Positions 14,684 through 18,696 of a stretch of 18,696 nucleotides of DNA are shown one piece after another. A program made the position numbers and the translations under genes. Each line of letters begins with the position of its first letter. Position 1 is the first letter of the stretch. The notes under the pieces are model-generated. The model had not been told where the DNA came from. It did no database searches and saw only the letters and a list, made by a program, of their open reading frames with translations. The DNA comes from CAZRIE01 sp964600075 (GTDB lineage: Bacteria; Bacteroidota; Bacteroidia; Flavobacteriales; Flavobacteriaceae), in NCBI GenBank assembly GCA_964600075.1, contig CAZRIE010000083.1, forward strand, positions 1 through 18,696, read 5' to 3'.

Positions 14684-17212
14684 TTATTCGTAAATAAATT
14701 GGGCCGTTGCGGTACAATCGGCATTTGATTTTAATTGTGCCCAGTGGGCACTAAATCCTTTCGGAAATTGAAACTCTCGCTCCTCTCCTGCTTTCATATC
14801 AAATGTCTTGTATTCCATCGCCTCTTCAAGATAATGGTTCACATATAACAGCAGGGTAATTTTCACATCTTTATCCGCTTTTAATTTAAGACTTTTTTTG
14901 TCATAGCCCGTCATTAAATACCTATCCGAAAGTTCGTTCGCTTTTACCTGGCTATCGTTCCAAGGCCCACCGACGCCCACGGGTTTCCCGAAACTCCATA
15001 AATCGTCGATACCGCCGAACCAAAGACTTACCATCTTATCTTCTGAAGCGTATACATGTTCGGAGTCGGTTGCGCCTTGTTTTACCCCACTCATTACCAA
15101 AAGACCGTTCCATGTGTTGAAGTCGGATATCTGTTTGTTATGGGTAGCGACCGGCCGCATCATTTTATAACGCGGCTCTTGGCCCACTTTGAACAAGGGC
15201 AATTCATAAAAAGTGCCTGCAATATTTGCCAATTCGCGTTCCGATTCCACTTCGCGCACTACCCGCGTCGTTCCCGAGGGGAAATTCGCCGCATAGCTTG
15301 CATGCCCTTTCGGCAAACGCAGGCGATAGTCTTCAGCCGTTAAGATAACCGAAGCATCGTCTTCAGACCAGATATCCTTCATTTTTAAGGCTTCGTGTGC
15401 GGTAGAATCGGTAATGCCGTTCTTATACTTAAAATCGAACTTGGTGAATTCCAATTCGTTCGTTTTTTCGAATTTACCGTTTGCAATAGTACCCGTATAT
15501 ACACTTAGATTGAAATTGTTCTTGTTACTGTACAGTTTTGAATGGCTCACCTCGCCAATATAATCGATGTCGGCCAAGGTCGAAAATAACGAAGTGCGTT
15601 CAGAACCATCGCTGAGATTGTCATCCGTAAAGTGAAATGAAGCGGTAAGCTGGGCAGAATTATCGGTTTTCAATCGAATCCATTGCGCCTGCAGCGCCTT
15701 ATCGAAGATATGGTACTTATACGTCCCTTTTGGCAGCGTCAAGGTTTGGTATGTTTCCCATTCATTGTTCCCGTTTATGTCGATTTCCAAAGTAACGGTC
15801 ACCACATTGTTTCCATGATTTTTAAGATGCAGTATTCTATTGTCAAACCCTGCCATTAAATAGGGGTCGGAGGGTTGGTTTGCAGTAACCATTTCTTTTA
15901 GCCAAACTGCTCCATATCCCGAGGCCGGGCCCCATTCCGATAATTCATTATAGCTGCCGAACCATAAATTGGACTGCGGCTGCCCTGCCAGCGGATTACC
16001 TTGAATACTGGTCTCATCAGTTGCAAGAACAATCTGACCGTTCCAATTCAAAAAATCGGGAATATAACGCAAATGTGATCCGATAGGGGTGATACCGGCC
16101 GTATTGGAAGCCGAAAAAGTTTCTGGAAAGTCGTAGAACATGCCGTGCATGTCCATCATCATTTTACCGTTTCCAACAGAACGTATACGGGGCCATTCGG
16201 TAAACCAACCGTGCGGCGGATCGTTATTATAGGTGGCCTTGGGGAGCAGATAGGTATGCCATTCGCCTTTGTCGAGAACTTTCAGCCGAACTGATTTCGC
16301 ATTCCAACCAATGGCCCATAGGGGCGAATCATCGTTAGGAATGGCGTAAATTCCGTTTTTGGTGGTGATATCGGTAAACTGGGATCTTTCTACAACTTTA
16401 AAATTATCCCCATCAAATTCTGCCAGAATGCCAAGTTTATCAGGTCCAAAGATACCTTCTTTGTCTACTTTCCAACTTTCTTCCCATTGGTAATGTTCGT
16501 TTTCCCAATCGTCTTTGTCATGAGTTACACGGCCCTCACTGGCATGTTCGCCATTGTTCGAGACCACTAATTTCCCCTGACTTGTATAGGCCCCTTTTCC
16601 GTGCCATCCTGGTAGGGGATCTTCAAAAAGCTTATTGACTTCTAAGGTATTCACATTGACCTCGTAGAGCATTCCTTCCATATCGTACATATAGACCATA
16701 TTCTCAGGGTCTTTGAGATGTCTTGCATAGGCGTTAAGCCGACCTTCCATTCTGCTGTATGGAATGACCCGTATTTGACCCAAACTATCGATTACGTAAG
16801 GGCCTATCAATAATTGGTTCGACTCTTGGTGTACCATACGGGCGGTCGGGGTACCGCCAATACTGCCCTCGAAGATTTCCATGTTCATATCTTCGTCGAT
16901 AACATAGAGCTTGTGCTCGCTACCTTTGGGATAATGCGTCGCATAATTGATCATATAGAGTTTATCGTTCCACTCGGCCAAGGCTCCGATACCACATTCA
17001 CTACCAAAACCATATTCACCATTGATTCGCCCATGGGCATAGGTGGTCAGGTGGGGGTATATGCCACTTATCTTTCTTTCGCCTACAATAGCGGTCATCT
17101 CATCATTCTCGACATTTACGACCGTTTTGTTTTCAGGGGAGTCGTTACTCGTGGACTGGCAAGCGGACAATCCAAAAAGTACTATTATAAATACGACCGT
17201 TTTTTTTATCAT
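14684..17212 (-). CDS. Large lipoprotein of unknown function with internal duplication, propeller-like
   Basis: This 842-aa protein begins with a textbook lipoprotein signal peptide ending G-L-S-A-C18. I do not recognise the family. The first half (about 45-330) has recurring short beta patterns such as KLYVIDEDMNMEIFEG, MVYMYDMEGMLYEVNV and KLVVSNNGEHASEG, as in beta-propellers. Two large segments are clearly related to each other: about 336-528 and about 640-840. Matching pieces include GMFYDFP/GTFYELP, DFLNWNGQIV/DFNTWNGLLV, NLWFGSYNEL/SLWFGGIDDL, NQPSDPYLMAGFD/NELSDRYLMTGYD and QAQWIRLKTDNSAQLTASF/SAHWAQLKSNADCTATAQF. It is the first gene of the operon with the FAD oxidoreductase 8 nt downstream, so a surface glycan-binding, sensing or lyase-like role is plausible but not shown. 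No catalytic motif was identified. The coding call is firm. Confidence 0.85.
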   Translation of the reverse strand: MIKKTVVFIIVLFGLSACQSTSNDSPENKTVVNVENDEMTAIVGERKISGIYPHLTTYAHGRINGEYGFGSECGIGALAEWNDKLYMINYATHYPKGSEHKLYVIDEDMNMEIFEGSIGGTPTARMVHQESNQLLIGPYVIDSLGQIRVIPYSRMEGRLNAYARHLKDPENMVYMYDMEGMLYEVNVNTLEVNKLFEDPLPGWHGKGAYTSQGKLVVSNNGEHASEGRVTHDKDDWENEHYQWEESWKVDKEGIFGPDKLGILAEFDGDNFKVVERSQFTDITTKNGIYAIPNDDSPLWAIGWNAKSVRLKVLDKGEWHTYLLPKATYNNDPPHGWFTEWPRIRSVGNGKMMMDMHGMFYDFPETFSASNTAGITPIGSHLRYIPDFLNWNGQIVLATDETSIQGNPLAGQPQSNLWFGSYNELSEWGPASGYGAVWLKEMVTANQPSDPYLMAGFDNRILHLKNHGNNVVTVTLEIDINGNNEWETYQTLTLPKGTYKYHIFDKALQAQWIRLKTDNSAQLTASFHFTDDNLSDGSERTSLFSTLADIDYIGEVSHSKLYSNKNNFNLSVYTGTIANGKFEKTNELEFTKFDFKYKNGITDSTAHEALKMKDIWSEDDASVILTAEDYRLRLPKGHASYAANFPSGTTRVVREVESERELANIAGTFYELPLFKVGQEPRYKMMRPVATHNKQISDFNTWNGLLVMSGVKQGATDSEHVYASEDKMVSLWFGGIDDLWSFGKPVGVGGPWNDSQVKANELSDRYLMTGYDKKSLKLKADKDVKITLLLYVNHYLEEAMEYKTFDMKAGEEREFQFPKGFSAHWAQLKSNADCTATAQFIYE

Positions 17213-17276
17213 CTAGGTTTCTTTTTTGATATCAAAATTTTGGTGAAGATTGAATTAAAGGAACTGTAGCCTTCCC

Positions 17277-17311
17277 TAAAATTAGGACAGCTTAAAATTA
17301 GAATTTTCTAA
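17277..17311. promoter_or_regulatory. Repeat cluster in the leader of the minus-strand operon, possible operator/promoter
   Basis: Two copies of TAAAATTAG (17277-17285 and 17293-17301) start 16 bp apart, and the second runs into an inverted repeat TTAGAA-TT-TTCTAA (17298-17311). They lie 65-100 nt upstream of the operon's first start codon at 17212. On the minus strand each direct repeat reads CTAATTTTA, in which TAATTTTA is one base from the Bacteroidota -7 element TAnnTTTG. No clear -33 element was seen. The region is AT-rich, so chance repeats are a real possibility. Confidence 0.3.
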
Positions 17312-17334
17312 CTCCATATTTTAACTATCACATG

Positions 17335-17354
17335 AAAAAAAAGCAGGTTTACCT
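17335..17354 (-). terminator. Possible terminator after the cyclase gene
   Basis: Downstream of the cyclase stop, the minus strand reads AGGTAAACCT, a very short hairpin (3-4 bp), then GC and eight T residues (complement of 17335-17342). The T tract is good, the stem weak. It would separate the cyclase transcript from the operon starting at 17212. Confidence 0.3.
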
Positions 17355-17380
17355 AGAGACAGAGCCTTCCTTTGTTTATA

Positions 17381-18475
17381 CTAAAACAACACACTATACA
17401 ACTGTATCGCTTCTGTTTTCCCGCGAAGTACTAATTCCCCAATTCGGGTAAATGAAATGGGGTCTTCTTTTTGTAACTCAGTCAATAAATCGCCTGAAAT
17501 TAATGCTTTAGAATTATGGACATTACATTGGCCTTGAATTCGCGCCGTTGTATTCAGCACATCCCCTGTATGGATGATGTCTTTTTTAATAATTCCGATT
17601 TCGCCCGTAGTGACCTCGCCGATATGGTAGCCTGCCTTATACTCCGGTACAATACCGAAGCTTTCTAAATACTTCTCCCTATTTTTTGTTATCGCTTCCG
17701 TGATTTTCGAAAAACATTGAATACAATTATTATCATAAATACCTTCCTTCTTTGACCACGATACCACAATTTCGTCACCAACGTACTGATATATCTGTCC
17801 TGAAGTTTCTAAAATGGCATCTGTCATGTCCGCATAATAGGTGTTTAACAAGTCGAAGTATTTTACATGACCGATTTTCTCCGCAATGGTTGTGGACGAT
17901 TTCATATCGAGGAACATGAATATCCGGGTTTCTTGTTTTGGCCTATGGTATTTTCCAAAGGAATAATTGTACAAAACGCCATTGCCCAAATACGTTCCCA
18001 TTTCTGAGTAGAACAAAGCAACATTTATGATAACCCCGGCATAAAGAATAATACTCCAAAAAACAAAATCCGTAATAAACAGTAGAACCGCATTAATGTT
18101 CTTAGGTTCAAAAACGTCAATATCAAGAAGCCTGGCATTCGCCAATAAAGACAGCGTCATCAAAAACAAGATTGAAAAAAAGAGATAGAATAGGCTTTTA
18201 AGTACAATTTTTACCCGAAAAGGCTTATACATCAGTCGCTTTTTGAGCCAGAATACTTCTACCGAACCTTGAAGGAGTCCTGTTAAAAAGGAACCTAGCC
18301 CCTGAAAAATGAAAGCGTTTTTAAAATCATACACGTTTTGTGTAGCGGGATATATGGTAAGATTGCCCAAAAGTCCCCGTTCTAAAAAAGAATAAACTAC
18401 CCCGAACACCAACCATATGATACCAAAAGCAAGTGTTTGCCTCAAATGTCTTTTATATCTTGGATGGATTGTCAT
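17381..18475 (-). CDS. Membrane-anchored class III nucleotide cyclase
   Basis: This 364-aa protein has an N-terminal membrane part with about four hydrophobic segments (roughly 13-31, 53-72, 89-112, 128-155), then a class III adenylyl/guanylyl cyclase catalytic domain (about 183-364). It would make a cyclic nucleotide in the cytoplasm. Both metal-binding aspartates are present: D190 in FLDMKSST and D234 in QYVGDEI. The transition-state pair is also present: N308 and R312 in GDVLNTTAR. The two positions that usually choose adenine differ: the Lys four residues before D234 is Gln230, and the Asp/Thr expected four residues before D305 is Ile301. The substrate is therefore uncertain. No response-regulator or HAMP domain is present. 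It is transcribed apart from the operon beyond it (168-nt gap), and a functional link to the glycan genes is not shown. Confidence 0.88.
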   Translation of the reverse strand: MTIHPRYKRHLRQTLAFGIIWLVFGVVYSFLERGLLGNLTIYPATQNVYDFKNAFIFQGLGSFLTGLLQGSVEVFWLKKRLMYKPFRVKIVLKSLFYLFFSILFLMTLSLLANARLLDIDVFEPKNINAVLLFITDFVFWSIILYAGVIINVALFYSEMGTYLGNGVLYNYSFGKYHRPKQETRIFMFLDMKSSTTIAEKIGHVKYFDLLNTYYADMTDAILETSGQIYQYVGDEIVVSWSKKEGIYDNNCIQCFSKITEAITKNREKYLESFGIVPEYKAGYHIGEVTTGEIGIIKKDIIHTGDVLNTTARIQGQCNVHNSKALISGDLLTELQKEDPISFTRIGELVLRGKTEAIQLYSVLF

Positions 18476-18696
18476 CTAATAAATTTAAGGAATTTATGCC
18501 CGACTGGAAATTCATTAGCCGTAATGGGCAATACTCAGAAATAAACTCTTAGCGTAAGTACCACCCCCATAATCCGGCATGAAATTACCCAAATAATGGG
18601 CAGAACACCTTTTTATGAGATAATTTTCAAAAAATAGTTACGGTACGGCATTTAGCCTCAAAAAATCATAAATAACTACATACTAGTTATTTAACT
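18476..18696. other. Upstream region of the cyclase, no gene seen
   Basis: These 221 bases are AT-rich. The only open frame noted is an 18-codon one at 18496-18552 that looks like chance. A promoter for the cyclase should lie here on the minus strand, but no full TAnnTTTG-type element was found. Confidence 0.4.

Noticed and set aside
16814..17269. Plus-strand 151-aa open frame opposite the start of the 842-aa lipoprotein gene
   Set aside because: It mirrors a strongly supported lipoprotein reading frame with a signal peptide; no motif or start signal of its own.
18496..18552. 18-codon open frame upstream of the cyclase gene
   Set aside because: Length is within chance expectation and nothing supports translation.

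Overview
The window looks like accessory chromosome from a marine, polysaccharide-degrading member of the Bacteroidota, most likely a flavobacterium of the Zobellia/Maribacter/Arenibacter kind. The grounds are moderately AT-rich coding sequence, dense sulfatase genes, many lipoprotein signal peptides, A/T-rich leaders without clear Shine-Dalgarno sites, and a cytochrome c domain built into a PQQ propeller. No taxonomic marker is present, so this is inference from gene content. No tRNA, rRNA, CRISPR array, insertion sequence or phage gene was seen. No SusC/SusD pair, TonB receptor or glycoside hydrolase lies inside the window, so it is probably one flank of a larger sulfated-glycan locus.

Plus-strand block (3-10226). 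It opens with the C-terminal end of an iduronate-2-sulfatase-like sulfatase, then a complete secreted sulfatase (278-1753). After a terminator-like hairpin comes a tight three-gene cluster: a PhoD-like phosphodiesterase/phosphatase (2051-3904), a lipoprotein that fuses a sulfatase to an SMP-30/gluconolactonase domain (3894-6164, overlapping by 11 nt), and a heparan-N-sulfatase-like lipoprotein sulfatase (6172-7653). A 434-nt gap leads to a PQQ-dependent sugar dehydrogenase lipoprotein with an inserted cytochrome c domain (8088-10226). Read together, these genes suggest sulfate and phosphate removal on the cell surface or in the periplasm, plus oxidation of the released sugar to a lactone and lactone hydrolysis.

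Minus-strand block (17212 down to 10306). Four genes with 8-nt, ATGA-overlap and 15-nt junctions form one probable operon. In order they are an 842-aa lipoprotein of unknown function with a large internal duplication, a secreted FAD-dependent oxidoreductase with an N-terminal beta-rich carbohydrate-binding-like domain, a 375-aa secreted protein carrying a motif like the covalent-FMN site of NqrC/RnfG-type domains, and a short CstA-family transporter. This could be a second, flavin-based extracytoplasmic oxidation module with its own transporter, and it is the least familiar arrangement in the window. The two blocks converge at 10227-10305.

At the right edge a separate minus-strand gene (18475-17381) encodes a membrane-anchored class III nucleotide cyclase with divergent base-recognition positions. 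The last 220 bases hold its upstream region and no recognisable gene.
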